From Saliniradius amylolyticus (GTDB lineage: Bacteria > Pseudomonadota > Gammaproteobacteria > Enterobacterales > Alteromonadaceae): a stretch of DNA of 64,000 nt. Positions 1-8,715 of the stretch are shown here, one piece after another. The translations under genes were made by a program, and so were the position numbers. Within the stretch, counting starts at the first letter, position 1, and each line of letters opens with the position of its first letter. The stretch is taken from NCBI RefSeq assembly GCF_003143555.1, contig NZ_CP029347.1, forward strand, positions 2,294,001 through 2,358,000, in the 5' to 3' direction. Under the pieces are notes generated by a model, which worked only from the letters and a program-made list of their open reading frames with translations, ran no database searches and was not told the origin of the DNA.

Positions 1-100
1 GGACACGAATATCTTCGACGACAAATTCACTGGAGTTATCAGATGCCAACACGGCGCCGGAAAATAAGATCCCGGCGGCAATAACCTGTTTCAACTTCAT
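1..100 (-). CDS. bamA: BamA outer-membrane assembly factor, N-terminal fragment
   Basis: Only the first 33 codons are in the window; the gene runs off the left edge. The start ATG is the complement of 98-100. The peptide opens with a Lys-rich n-region and a hydrophobic core ending at an Ala-x-Ala-like site (LASDN), a Sec signal peptide. It is followed by FVVEDIRV, the opening strand of the first POTRA domain in BamA. The position directly downstream of rseP on the same strand is the usual gammaproteobacterial order. BamA is the beta-barrel core of the BAM complex; bamD, another subunit, lies at 51020. Identification rests on few residues plus synteny. Confidence 0.8.
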   Translation of the reverse strand, partial: MKLKQVIAAGILFSGAVLASDNSSEFVVEDIRV

Positions 101-160
101 GTAATTCTTATCTTCCAAACTACGGGGTGCGCTCAGTAGCGTCACCATGTATTAACCGCT

Positions 161-1507
161 TTATAAACGCGCGATATCGTTCACGATGGCCACTGTCATC
201 AAAATCATCAACAGCGCTGCACCAATTCGAAAACCTACTTCCTGCACCGATTCGGGCACAGGACGTCCCGTTAAAAGCTCAATAAAATAATAAAGGAGGT
301 GTCCACCATCAAGTACCGGTAATGGCAATAGATTGATGACCCCCAGATTGACGCTGATCAGCGCCAAAAAACTTAAAAAGTAAACCAGCCCGTAACCAGC
401 ACTGGCTCCGGCCCCCTGAGCGATGGAAATCGGCCCGCTGAGATTATTTACCGATACATCACCGGTAATCAGCTTGCCGATCATCTCTACACTCAGAGCC
501 ATTAATCGCCAAGTTTTGTCTGCTCCCTGCCCTAATGCTGTCAGCAAGCCGTATTCCTTGGTAAAGCGATAGGCCTCTGGCCACGGCTCGGAAACGGGCA
601 CAATACCAAGATATCCTTGGCTTGTCTCGCCCCGCAAACCAATCTCCAGTGTGAGCGCCCGACGTTGGCCATCACGCAAAACGTCTATCGTTATGGTCTC
701 CCCCGGATGCTCGGCGATAAAACTCACTATTTGTCCCCAATCCTCGGCCTGAGTTCCATCTAAGCCTAAGATTTTATCGCCTTTTTGCAGCCCGCCGGAC
801 TTGGCGGGTGAATCATCGGCCACCCAGGCGATCTCGGTGGTTGGTGCAGGCCGGTACGGTGTCAGCCCCAAACTCGATAAGGCCGATTCGGCATCAGGGT
901 TAAACTGCCATTGCTGAATATCCAATGTCAGATTCCGCTCAGCGGTGGTCTCGGGAAGGCGCACCCGCAAAGGCAGTTCCGCGTCACCGATATGCGCCAC
1001 CAGCTCGAGATTAACGTCCTGCCAGTCTAAAGTCCTCTCACCGCCTATCTGGACGATCTCCATGCCTGGTTCTAACTGAGCTTCGGCGGCGATAGACTGT
1101 GGCTGCACCTGCCCAATAACGGGCTTAACAGTGTCGACGCCAATTAAAAACATCAGCCACAGGGCCGCCACCGCAAACACAAAATTGACTGCAGGTCCTG
1201 CGCCGACGATAGCAATGCGCTGCCAGACCGGCTTACGATTAAAAGCATAGGGGGAGTCAGACGGAGGGACGTCTTCGACCCGCTCATCCAGCATTTTAAC
1301 GTAACCGCCCAGAGGAATGGCGGCCACCACGTATTCCGTACCCTTGTTGTCGAAGGTGCGCCAAAGTGGCTTACCAAAGCCAATGGAGAAACGCTGAACC
1401 TTGACGCCGCACAACCGGGCCACCACGAAGTGTCCCCATTCATGCACCGCCACCAAAATACCGAGGGCCAGAATGAAAAACACCAGGCTCCATAGAAAAC
1501 CAAACAT
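161..1507 (-). CDS. rseP: RseP site-2 zinc metalloprotease
   Basis: Inner-membrane protease that cuts anti-sigma factor RseA within the membrane during the sigma-E envelope stress response and clears signal-peptide remnants. The 448 residues match the family length (about 450). The zinc motif HEWGH lies at residues 22-26 in the first membrane segment. Two PDZ domains fill the periplasmic middle (roughly 125-300), each with a glycine-rich carboxylate-binding loop (for example QKGDKILGLDG). The third zinc ligand is the Asp of LPVLDGGH near residue 400, followed by the last membrane helix. It sits 2 nt after dxr and 60 nt before bamA, within one long minus-strand run. Confidence 0.97.
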   Translation of the reverse strand: MFGFLWSLVFFILALGILVAVHEWGHFVVARLCGVKVQRFSIGFGKPLWRTFDNKGTEYVVAAIPLGGYVKMLDERVEDVPPSDSPYAFNRKPVWQRIAIVGAGPAVNFVFAVAALWLMFLIGVDTVKPVIGQVQPQSIAAEAQLEPGMEIVQIGGERTLDWQDVNLELVAHIGDAELPLRVRLPETTAERNLTLDIQQWQFNPDAESALSSLGLTPYRPAPTTEIAWVADDSPAKSGGLQKGDKILGLDGTQAEDWGQIVSFIAEHPGETITIDVLRDGQRRALTLEIGLRGETSQGYLGIVPVSEPWPEAYRFTKEYGLLTALGQGADKTWRLMALSVEMIGKLITGDVSVNNLSGPISIAQGAGASAGYGLVYFLSFLALISVNLGVINLLPLPVLDGGHLLYYFIELLTGRPVPESVQEVGFRIGAALLMILMTVAIVNDIARL

Positions 1508-1508
1508 A

Positions 1509-2696
1509 TCAGGCCTGCTCCAAAGATTCTAAATACTGCTGTGCCAACTGCCGGCACTCGCGGTCCCAGGCTATGATGTCGTCGATAGCGTAAAGTTCCT
1601 GTGGCTGGATGGATTCCAACACCCGCCGATTTAACAGTGCAATAGTGGTAAAGCCGATACGTCGCTGCAAGAAACCTTCTACAGCTACTTCATTGGCTGC
1701 GTTTAACGCCGTGGTCGCACTCTGTCCGGCGCAACAGGCATCAATAGCCAACATCAGATTAGGGTAACGTTGCGTATCCGGGGTGGTAAAACTGAAATCC
1801 GTCAATGCGGCGAAATTCAGTGGCTCGACTCCGGCCTGAATTCGCTCCGGATAGGCCAGGCAGTGAGCAATAGGCGTACGCATATCTGGCTGCCCCATCT
1901 GAGCAATCACCGAGCCGTCCCGGTATTGCACCATGGAATGAATCACGCTTTGCGGGTGAAGCACCACCTGAATCTGTTCAGGCTCCAGCCCAAACAACCA
2001 ACAGGCTTCGATAAACTCCAGCCCCTTGTTCATCATGGTGGCCGAGTCCACCGATATCTTTCGGCCCATGCTCCAGTTCGGATGGGCACAGGCCTGCTCT
2101 GGCGTCACGGCTTCAAGAGCTTCTACAGGTGTGGTTAAAAACGGTCCCCCTGAGCCGGTCAGAAGAATACGCTCGATGCCGCTTGTCTCGGGTTGACCAT
2201 ACTGAAACTGCTCAGGCAGGCATTGAAAGATGGCATTGTGCTCACTGTCCACGGGCAGCAACTCAGCACCGGATTGATTAACGGCGTCGATAAATAACTG
2301 CCCCGACATCACCAGGGCTTCCTTATTCGCCAACAGTACCCGCTTGCCGGCCTGCACTGCCGAGAGAGTCGGCCTCAAGCCTGCTGCGCCCACTATGGCG
2401 GCCATCACCGTAGTTACCCGGCTGTCAGAGCTGACCTCCATCAGGGCCTGCTCTCCGGCCAGAATTTCGGCCGTCACCCCTAGCGCTCTCGCCTTTTCCT
2501 GGACCTCGGCGTAATTGGATTTATCAGCCACCACCAGATATTCCGGCCGATGTTGACGCGCCAGTTCCACCAGCGCATCGATATTCTTGTGGGCCGTCAG
2601 CGCAAAAACGCGAAAGCGGTCAGGGTGCCGTGCGATCACATCCAGTGTGCTGAGGCCAATGGAGCCAGTCGCCCCCAGCAGAGTAATGGTTTGCAT
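1509..2696 (-). CDS. dxr: 1-deoxy-D-xylulose 5-phosphate reductoisomerase
   Basis: Second enzyme of the MEP isoprenoid pathway: converts 1-deoxy-D-xylulose 5-phosphate to 2-C-methyl-D-erythritol 4-phosphate with NADPH and a divalent metal. The 395 residues are of normal length. The nucleotide-binding loop GATGSIG is at residues 8-14; the substrate/metal segment [13 protein letters not shown] and the conserved [19 protein letters not shown] block follow. The ATG overlaps the last base of the cdsA stop, so translation is likely coupled. Together with uppS two genes upstream, it groups undecaprenyl-phosphate supply with phospholipid synthesis. Confidence 0.97.
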   Translation of the reverse strand: MQTITLLGATGSIGLSTLDVIARHPDRFRVFALTAHKNIDALVELARQHRPEYLVVADKSNYAEVQEKARALGVTAEILAGEQALMEVSSDSRVTTVMAAIVGAAGLRPTLSAVQAGKRVLLANKEALVMSGQLFIDAVNQSGAELLPVDSEHNAIFQCLPEQFQYGQPETSGIERILLTGSGGPFLTTPVEALEAVTPEQACAHPNWSMGRKISVDSATMMNKGLEFIEACWLFGLEPEQIQVVLHPQSVIHSMVQYRDGSVIAQMGQPDMRTPIAHCLAYPERIQAGVEPLNFAALTDFSFTTPDTQRYPNLMLAIDACCAGQSATTALNAANEVAVEGFLQRRIGFTTIALLNRRVLESIQPQELYAIDDIIAWDRECRQLAQQYLESLEQA

Positions 2697-3559
2697 CAGG
2701 TCATCCAGAGCACATAGCAGAAGGTGAATACCGGGAAGGCTGCGGTTAGGCTGTCGATACGATCCAGGATGCCACCATGGCCCGGCAGCAAGGTACCGCT
2801 GTCTTTACAGCCCACACAACGTTTAAACATGCTTTCGTTAAGGTCGCCCAAGGCAGAAACGCCGACAGTAATACCGCCAATAAGCAGGTGATGCCAGATC
2901 ATGGTTTCATTGACCTGATAATGCAGCGCTGCAAAACCGATGATGGCCGATGATGCTGCTATGCCGCCGAACAACCCCTCCAGTGTCTTACCCGGTGATA
3001 CATTCGGTCTTAGCTTATGGCGGCCGAACTTGATGCCAACAAAGAACGCACCGATATCCGCGGCCCAGACGATACCTAACACATAAAAGATCAGTGAAGC
3101 GCCATAGAGATCATCGATGTCATACAAGCGCCCCCGCAGAACCACAATCGCCACCCACGTTGGCACCAGAGTCAGAAGACCAAACAGTCCCCGCATCAAT
3201 CGGCCGTTGCGCCAGAAAGCGGTATATTTGGGATACGCGAGGATCATTAACAGGGAGATAGCCCACCACAGGGTCGCCACCGCCAATACCCAGAAATACA
3301 AGGGTGCGATAGCCCCCTGTTTCCATATCAGAGCAATGGGAACCAGGTAGGCCAAAACGCCGCAAATGCCCAGCGTTAGCAAGGTATAGAAGGCTTTTTG
3401 AATACGGGACTGCAGCCCCATTAAGTTCGCCCACTCCCAGGCACCTAAGCCTACGATGGCGCCTATGGTTAGCTGGAACCCCATCTGAGGTAAAAACAAG
3501 ATGGCAACTAATGCCAAGGGCGCCAGAATCAGGGCAGTAATAATTCGTTGCTTTAACAC
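2696..3559 (-). CDS. cdsA: Phosphatidate cytidylyltransferase (CDP-diglyceride synthase)
   Basis: Makes CDP-diacylglycerol from phosphatidic acid and CTP at the inner membrane, the branch point to all major phospholipids; PssA (45602) would use the product. The 287-residue protein has multiple hydrophobic helices. It shows the CdsA C-terminal signature: [10 protein letters not shown], then [19 protein letters not shown], which carries the Lys-Asp and Asp-Arg-x-Asp metal/CTP residues. It lies 15 nt downstream of uppS and overlaps dxr by 1 nt. Confidence 0.96.
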   Translation of the reverse strand: MLKQRIITALILAPLALVAILFLPQMGFQLTIGAIVGLGAWEWANLMGLQSRIQKAFYTLLTLGICGVLAYLVPIALIWKQGAIAPLYFWVLAVATLWWAISLLMILAYPKYTAFWRNGRLMRGLFGLLTLVPTWVAIVVLRGRLYDIDDLYGASLIFYVLGIVWAADIGAFFVGIKFGRHKLRPNVSPGKTLEGLFGGIAASSAIIGFAALHYQVNETMIWHHLLIGGITVGVSALGDLNESMFKRCVGCKDSGTLLPGHGGILDRIDSLTAAFPVFTFCYVLWMT

Positions 3560-3574
3560 AATTCGGTCCTTGGC

Positions 3575-4306
3575 CTAATCTTCTAATTGTTCTGAGGTCA
3601 AACCGAAGCGTCGCTGACGGGCCGCGTAGTCAGCCAAGGCCAGTTCAAACTCCTGTTCGTTGAAGTCCGGCCATAGCGCAGGGGTGAAGTAGAGCTCGGC
3701 ATACGCCAGTTGCCACAACAGAAAGTTGCTAACCCGGCTCTCACCACCTGTGCGGATCAATAAATCCAGTTCTGGCAACTGAGCCAGACAGGTTTCTTGC
3801 TGAAACCGCGCTTCATCAATCTGCTCTGGCTTCAGTTTCCCGGCGGCAACGGCCAGAGCCAACTGTCTGGCCGCCCGCGTAATCTCCCAGCGACCACCAT
3901 AATTTGCCGCGATATTTAAGGTCAGCGCACGATTGTCAGCGGTCAGCGCCTCCGAATCACGGATACGCCCGACCAAATCGTCATCGAAGCGACTTAAGTC
4001 ACCGATAACCCGAAGACGGACATCATTCTTATGCAGCTTTTTGACCTCACTTTTGAGCACCATTTTAAACAGCTGCATCAAGCCGCCCACTTCTTCGTCG
4101 GGCCGTTGCCAATTCTCGCTGCTAAACGCAAATAAAGTGAGCGCTTCAATGCCGGACTGCCGAGCCACCCGCACGGCGGCACGCACAGATTCAACACCGG
4201 CTTTATGACCAAAACTGCGAATTTTACCGCGCTGTCTGGCCCAGCGGCCATTACCATCCATGATAATAGCCACATGGCGAGGCATTTGTTCGTTGGGGGA
4301 AGTCAT
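3575..4306 (-). CDS. uppS: Undecaprenyl (di)phosphate synthase
   Basis: Cis-prenyltransferase that extends farnesyl diphosphate with eight isopentenyl units to make the C55 lipid carrier for peptidoglycan and O-antigen. The 243 residues fit the family. The IIMDGNGRWA motif at 14-23 contains the catalytic Asp (D17) and the diphosphate-binding Arg. The C-terminal block DLLIRTGGESRVSNFLLWQ and the following ELYFTPALWPDF are the second family signature. It lies between frr and cdsA on the same strand, the usual order. Confidence 0.97.
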   Translation of the reverse strand: MTSPNEQMPRHVAIIMDGNGRWARQRGKIRSFGHKAGVESVRAAVRVARQSGIEALTLFAFSSENWQRPDEEVGGLMQLFKMVLKSEVKKLHKNDVRLRVIGDLSRFDDDLVGRIRDSEALTADNRALTLNIAANYGGRWEITRAARQLALAVAAGKLKPEQIDEARFQQETCLAQLPELDLLIRTGGESRVSNFLLWQLAYAELYFTPALWPDFNEQEFELALADYAARQRRFGLTSEQLED

Positions 4307-4325
4307 TATGATCCTTTTGTCAGGC

Positions 4326-4883
4326 TCAGACTTCCATTAACTCGGCTTCTTTATCCGACAGATGCTCATCAATGGATTTAATGGTGGCATCGGTAATTTT
4401 CTGGATATCCTCTTCAGCGCGATGGGCATCATCTTCACTGATCTCTTTGTCTTTCATCAGTTCTTTGATGTCGCTGTTGGCATCGCGACGCACGTTACGC
4501 ACGGCCACACGAGCTTGCTCTGCCTCAGCACGAACCACTTTGATAAGGTCTTTACGACGCTCTTCGGTCAGGGCTGGCATGGGGATACGAATAACGGTGC
4601 CGGCACTCATGGGGTTGAGGCCCAAATCCGATTGCATGATGGCCTTTTCCACGGCCTGAGTGGTACTTTTATCGAACACGGTCAGCGCCAGAGTGCGGGA
4701 ATCTTCGGCAACAATGTTCGCCAACTGATTGAGCGGCGTCTCCGCACCGTAATATTCCACCGTAATGCTGTCCAGTAAGCTAGGGTGAGCCCGGCCCGTA
4801 CGCACTTTACTCATCTGGCTTTTCAGAGCCGAGATAGACTTCTGCATACGTTCTTTGGCGTCGGCTTTAATCTCGTCAATCAT
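4326..4883 (-). CDS. frr: Ribosome recycling factor
   Basis: Splits post-termination ribosomes together with EF-G. The 185 residues equal the E. coli length. The start [21 protein letters not shown] and the charged helical C-terminus ([25 protein letters not shown]) are typical of the RRF three-helix bundle; residues about 30-105 form the beta/alpha/beta domain. It sits 27 nt after pyrH and 19 nt before uppS, the conserved pyrH-frr-uppS order. Confidence 0.98.
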   Translation of the reverse strand: MIDEIKADAKERMQKSISALKSQMSKVRTGRAHPSLLDSITVEYYGAETPLNQLANIVAEDSRTLALTVFDKSTTQAVEKAIMQSDLGLNPMSAGTVIRIPMPALTEERRKDLIKVVRAEAEQARVAVRNVRRDANSDIKELMKDKEISEDDAHRAEEDIQKITDATIKSIDEHLSDKEAELMEV

Positions 4884-4910
4884 GGTTGTCTTCCTGTTGT
4901 AATTCTAAAA

Positions 4911-5651
4911 TTAGTTTAAGTTCTCAGGGTGATCGATCAGGGTGCCTTCGTCTTCACCCATCACTACCGCTTTCAGTGCACCAGGCTTGTTCATGTTAAA
5001 GACCCGAACGGGCAAGTGATGATCCCGGGCCAGGGTAAAGGCCGCCAGATCCATCACTTTTAATTCTTTTTCCAGTACTTCCTGATAGCTCAAAGTCTTG
5101 TACATTGTGGCATTGTCGTTTTGATTCGGGTCACTGTCATAAACCCCATCGACTTTGGTGCCTTTCAAAACCGCATCGGCTTCAATTTCAATGCCTCTGA
5201 GGCAGGCCGCGGAGTCTGTTGTAAAGAAAGGGTTGCCGGTACCCGCTGAGAAGATCACCACACGGCCGGACTTTAGCAAGCTGATTGCCTCGGCCCAGTT
5301 ATAGGCATCACACACTCCGTTTAAAGGAATCGCCGACATCAGCCGCGCATTCACAAAAGCACGATGCAAGGCATCGCGAAACGCCAGGCCATTCATTACC
5401 GTGGCCAGCATTCCCATATGATCGCCTACGACACGGTTCATGCCAGCTTCAGCCAGGCCCTGGCCACGGAACAGGTTACCTCCCCCAATCACCAGCCCCA
5501 CCTGAACACCGGACTCGACAATTTCTTTAATTTCCTGAGCCATACGGTCCAGAACTTTGGGGTCGATACCAAAGCCCTCATCGCCCATCAGGGCCTCACC
5601 ACTAAGTTTCAACAGAATGCGTCGGTAGGCGGATTTCGGAGTCATGCTCAT
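4911..5651 (-). CDS. pyrH: UMP kinase
   Basis: Hexameric amino-acid-kinase-fold enzyme that phosphorylates UMP to UDP; it is allosterically activated by GTP and inhibited by UTP in bacteria. The 246 residues match the family. Visible motifs are KLSGEALMG at the N-terminus (phosphate loop), the GGGNLFRG segment, and [33 protein letters not shown], the nucleotide-binding stretch. It is the first gene after the tsf terminator and 262 nt from tsf, so it probably has its own promoter in 5652-5830. Confidence 0.97.
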   Translation of the reverse strand: MSMTPKSAYRRILLKLSGEALMGDEGFGIDPKVLDRMAQEIKEIVESGVQVGLVIGGGNLFRGQGLAEAGMNRVVGDHMGMLATVMNGLAFRDALHRAFVNARLMSAIPLNGVCDAYNWAEAISLLKSGRVVIFSAGTGNPFFTTDSAACLRGIEIEADAVLKGTKVDGVYDSDPNQNDNATMYKTLSYQEVLEKELKVMDLAAFTLARDHHLPVRVFNMNKPGALKAVVMGEDEGTLIDHPENLN

Positions 5652-5837
5652 AGATTGATTCTTCCTATAACACGTTAACGGTGGCTGGTGTTGCGCATTG
5701 GGGTCTTAGTCCCATCCGAAGCAGGCCCCTGGTTAACGCCTTGGCTGTTATCCCAGGCAGGTAATAAGCGATTACCTTAACGATACCGGCCGTAGCCGCT
5801 CACAAGCTCTAGCTTATTGATCGTACCGCTTCACTTA

Positions 5838-5868
5838 TTAAAAAAAAGCACCTCTTATGAGGTGCTTG
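5838..5868 (-). terminator. Rho-independent terminator after tsf
   Basis: On the minus strand an 8-bp stem (AGCACCTC / GAGGTGCT) with a short ATAA-type loop is followed directly by a run of eight T (plus-strand A at 5840-5847). It lies about 45 nt past the tsf stop and separates rpsB-tsf from pyrH. Confidence 0.88.
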
Positions 5869-5913
5869 GTAGTTTATATGACATTGCCTTATGGCAAAAG
5901 TCAGCCAACCGAT

Positions 5914-6786
5914 TTATTTCTTGGCGGCTTCCATTTGCGCCTGAACTTCGGCGGCAAAGTCTTCGTCTTTCTTCTCCATGCCTTCACCCACTTCATAGCG
6001 GATAAAGTTTTCAACGTCTGCGTCTTTCGACTTCAGCAGCTCGCCTACACTCATGGAAGGGTCCTTAACGAAAGGCTGACCCGTCAGGCTGATTTCACCG
6101 GTGAATTTCTTCATGCGGCCGGCTACCATTTTCTCAGCGATCTCCGCCGGCTTGCCGCTTTGCATGGCGATGTCGATCTGGATGGCCTTCTCTTTCTCAA
6201 CCACTTCAGCCGGTACCTGCTCGGGCTTAACAAACTGAGGCTGCGACGCGGCTACGTGCATGGCAACATCTTTTGCCAGCTCGTCGTCACCACCTTTCAG
6301 TACCGTCAATACACCGATGCGAGAACCGTGAGTGTAGGCACCCAGGTTGTCACCTTCGACAATGGTGAAGCGACGCACAGAAATGTTCTCACCGATCTTG
6401 GCGATCAACTCTTCGCGGGTTTTCTCAACGGTGCTACCGTTCAGTTCCAACGCGTTCAGAGCCTCAACATCGGCAGGCTTCTGGCTCATCACCAGTTCTA
6501 CAATTTGATCACCAAACTTCAGGAAACTGTCATCACGTGCCACGAAGTCAGTTTCACAGTTCAGCTCAACCATTACCGCCTGACCACCTTCAACCTTGGT
6601 CAGAATCACGCCTTCGGCGGTGATACGACCAGACTTTTTAGCGGCTTTGGCTTGGCCAGACTTACGCATGTTCTCAATGGCCTGATCGATGTCACCATTG
6701 GTTTCTACCAAGGCTTTTTTACAATCCAGCATGCCAGCGCCAGTGCGCTCACGCAGTTCTTTAACTAGGGCTGCAGTCACTGCCAT
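5914..6786 (-). CDS. tsf: Elongation factor Ts
   Basis: Guanine-nucleotide exchange factor for EF-Tu. The 290-residue product begins [20 protein letters not shown], the invariant EF-Ts N-terminus, with the [12 protein letters not shown] signature. The core contains the [13 protein letters not shown] motif that contacts EF-Tu. The open frame extends 23 codons further upstream, but the ATG at 6786 is chosen because the family starts here and GAGGAA lies 6-7 nt before it. It follows rpsB at 109 nt, the universal rpsB-tsf pair. Confidence 0.98.
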   Translation of the reverse strand: MAVTAALVKELRERTGAGMLDCKKALVETNGDIDQAIENMRKSGQAKAAKKSGRITAEGVILTKVEGGQAVMVELNCETDFVARDDSFLKFGDQIVELVMSQKPADVEALNALELNGSTVEKTREELIAKIGENISVRRFTIVEGDNLGAYTHGSRIGVLTVLKGGDDELAKDVAMHVAASQPQFVKPEQVPAEVVEKEKAIQIDIAMQSGKPAEIAEKMVAGRMKKFTGEISLTGQPFVKDPSMSVGELLKSKDADVENFIRYEVGEGMEKKDEDFAAEVQAQMEAAKK

Positions 6787-6819
6787 TTTCAATTCCTCAA
6801 TCGATAAATTCTTTGAATA

Positions 6820-6840
6820 CAGGGGCGTAGTACGCCCCTG
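6820..6840 (-). terminator. Intercistronic hairpin between rpsB and tsf
   Basis: A strong inverted repeat (caggggcgta / tacgcccctg) sits in the rpsB-tsf spacer. It has no T-run on the minus side, so it is more likely a partial attenuator or processing/stability hairpin than a full terminator. Partial termination between these genes is known in E. coli; for this organism it is inference. Confidence 0.45.
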
Positions 6841-6895
6841 ATAGAGTCTTATCACAGCAGCAATACCACACTGCTGTTACAGATGAATGACGTTA

Positions 6896-7627
6896 TCAGT
6901 CAGCGGCTTCAACGAAGTCGTCGTGTTCAGCCTGAGCTTCCAGGTTTTGCTCGCTGCCTTCGCTAACTGCGGTAGCGGCGGCATCCAGGTACAGCTGAAC
7001 GGCACGGATGGCGTCGTCGTTGCCCGGAATCACGTAGTCCACGCCGTCTGGGTCAGAGTTAGTATCAACCACAGACACAACCGGGATACCCAGGTTACGC
7101 GCTTCTTTGATGGCATTGTGCTCGTGCTCGGCGTCGATCACGAACAATACATCAGGCAGACCGCCCATGTTCTTGATACCACCCAGGCTGGACTCCAGCT
7201 TTTCCATTTCACGAGTCAGCATCAGGGCTTCTTTCTTGGTCAACTTGTCAAAGGTACCGTCCTGAGACTGTTGCTCCAGATCCTTCAGACGCTTGATGGA
7301 CTGACGAACGGTTTTCCAGTTGGTCAGCATGCCGCCCAACCAACGCTTGTTCACATAGTATTGGTCGCAACGCTGAGCTGCTTCTTTCACCGCATCGCCT
7401 GCAGCACGCTTAGTGCCCACAAACAGAATTTTACCTTTCTTCGCCGCAACGCCTGACAGATAGTTCAACGCATCGTTGAACATAGGCACGGTTTTTTCCA
7501 GGTTGATGATATGAACCTTGTTACGAGCACCGAAAATGAAAGGCTTCATCTTCGGATTCCAGTAGCGGGTTTGGTGACCGAAATGCACGCCGGCTTGCAG
7601 CATGTCACGCATAGATACATTTGCCAT
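6896..7627 (-). CDS. rpsB: 30S ribosomal protein S2
   Basis: Small-subunit protein S2, 243 residues (E. coli 241). It starts [19 protein letters not shown] and contains the diagnostic [23 protein letters not shown] and [21 protein letters not shown] segments. The open frame continues 25 codons upstream, but those codons lie inside the regulatory leader; the ATG at 7627 matches the family start. The ribosome-binding region GAGGACAAT precedes it. Confidence 0.98.
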   Translation of the reverse strand: MANVSMRDMLQAGVHFGHQTRYWNPKMKPFIFGARNKVHIINLEKTVPMFNDALNYLSGVAAKKGKILFVGTKRAAGDAVKEAAQRCDQYYVNKRWLGGMLTNWKTVRQSIKRLKDLEQQSQDGTFDKLTKKEALMLTREMEKLESSLGGIKNMGGLPDVLFVIDAEHEHNAIKEARNLGIPVVSVVDTNSDPDGVDYVIPGNDDAIRAVQLYLDAAATAVSEGSEQNLEAQAEHDDFVEAAD

Positions 7628-7776
7628 TATATTGTCCTCAATCGGGGTTAGGCCTCCATACATCCCATGACTCGATCCGCCCTCGCGAACACCCCGAATC
7701 ATGTGTCGATGTATGTGTGTTATTGATTCAATGTTATGTCGCTACTGTCCCAAGAAAATCCTCAAGCACAGAAGCG
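7628..7776 (-). promoter_or_regulatory. rpsB leader, candidate S2 autoregulatory element
   Basis: About 149 nt of untranslated leader lie between the predicted transcription start and rpsB. It is rich in potential pairing: GGGGTGTTCGCGAGGGCGG and GGAGGCCTAACCCC can form stems near the start codon. In gammaproteobacteria the rpsB leader is a known target of feedback repression by S2. The leader length and its G/C-rich stem-loops here are consistent with that, but I could not fold it against the known consensus. Confidence 0.5.
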
Positions 7777-7782
7777 GGGCGC

Positions 7783-7812
7783 TTTATACCACAAAACTCC
7801 CCACCAATACAA
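7783..7812 (-). promoter_or_regulatory. Predicted sigma-70 promoter of rpsB-tsf
   Basis: Minus-strand TTGTAT (complement of 7807-7812), an 18-bp spacer ending in TGG, and TATAAA (complement of 7783-7788). A GC-rich discriminator (GCGCCCCGC) follows, as expected for a growth-rate/stringently controlled ribosomal-protein promoter. It overlaps the divergent region shared with map. Confidence 0.65.
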
Positions 7813-7916
7813 CGCTAGGCATATAGAATATGCCGAATTGTCCTATACAGCTAAGGGTCCTGTCGCTAAAATGCCGCATTCAGCTAATTAATATTAAAGA
7901 AGTAGGAATTTAGGGT

Positions 7917-8705
7917 TTGACTGCGACTATTAAAACGCCGGAAGAAATTGAAAAAATGCGCGTCGCCGGGAAGCTGGCGTCAGAAGTGCTCGATATGATC
8001 GGACCTTATGTGAAAAAGGGCGTCACCACGGGCGAACTGGACAAGATCTGCCACGATTATATTGTCAATGAACAGCAGGCCATTCCCGCCCCCTTAAACT
8101 ACCATGGCTTTCCCAAGTCCATCTGTACGTCGGTAAACCATGTAATCTGTCATGGCATTCCGTCCGATAAGAAACTTAAAGATGGCGATATCATCAATAT
8201 CGATGTCACTGTGATCAAAGATGGTTATCACGGTGACACCTCCAAGATGTTCGTGGTAGGCAAGCCTTCCATTATGGCCGAACGACTGATTCGGGTAACT
8301 CAGGAATGCTTGTATAAGGGCATCAAGCTGGTCAGGCCAGGCACCCGGCTTGGCGACATCGGCCATGTCATTCAGCAACACGCCGAATCTCATGACTACT
8401 CCATTGTGCGTGAATATTGCGGGCACGGTATCGGCAAGGAATTCCATGAAGACCCTCAGGTGGTTCACTATGGCCGCCCCGGCACAGGCATGGAACTGGA
8501 AGCGGGCATGTGTTTTACCATCGAGCCTATGGTCAATGCGGGCAAACGCCACTCCAAGTTACTGAAAGACGACTGGACCGTAGTCACCAAGGATCGCAGC
8601 CTGAGCGCCCAATGGGAACACACTCTACTGGTCACAGACAACGGCTGTGAAATCCTGACCCTGCGTAGCGACGAAGACATCGATCGCGTACTGGTCAACG
8701 ACTAA
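7917..8705 (+). CDS. map: Methionine aminopeptidase type I
   Basis: Removes the initiator Met from nascent proteins; dinuclear metal enzyme. The 262 residues match E. coli (264). All five metal ligands are visible: D96 (NIDVTV), D107 (HGDTS), H170 (CGHGIG), E203 (FTIEPM) and E234 (QWEHT); H78 of the VICHG motif is the active-site His. The start codon is TTG at 7917; no in-frame ATG lies upstream that would fit the family, and AGGAATTTAGGG precedes it. Divergent from rpsB, a conserved arrangement. Confidence 0.96.
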   Translation: MTATIKTPEEIEKMRVAGKLASEVLDMIGPYVKKGVTTGELDKICHDYIVNEQQAIPAPLNYHGFPKSICTSVNHVICHGIPSDKKLKDGDIINIDVTVIKDGYHGDTSKMFVVGKPSIMAERLIRVTQECLYKGIKLVRPGTRLGDIGHVIQQHAESHDYSIVREYCGHGIGKEFHEDPQVVHYGRPGTGMELEAGMCFTIEPMVNAGKRHSKLLKDDWTVVTKDRSLSAQWEHTLLVTDNGCEILTLRSDEDIDRVLVND

Positions 8706-8715
8706 CTGACTTCTC

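Noticed and set aside
5857-6768. 303-codon frame on the plus strand opposite tsf
   Set aside because: Antisense shadow of the EF-Ts gene; similarly long antisense frames opposite clpB, isocitrate dehydrogenase, rpsB and dnaB were dismissed for the same reason.
7628-7702. N-terminal extension of S2
   Set aside because: The 25 extra codons fall in the structured leader and do not resemble any S2 N-terminus.
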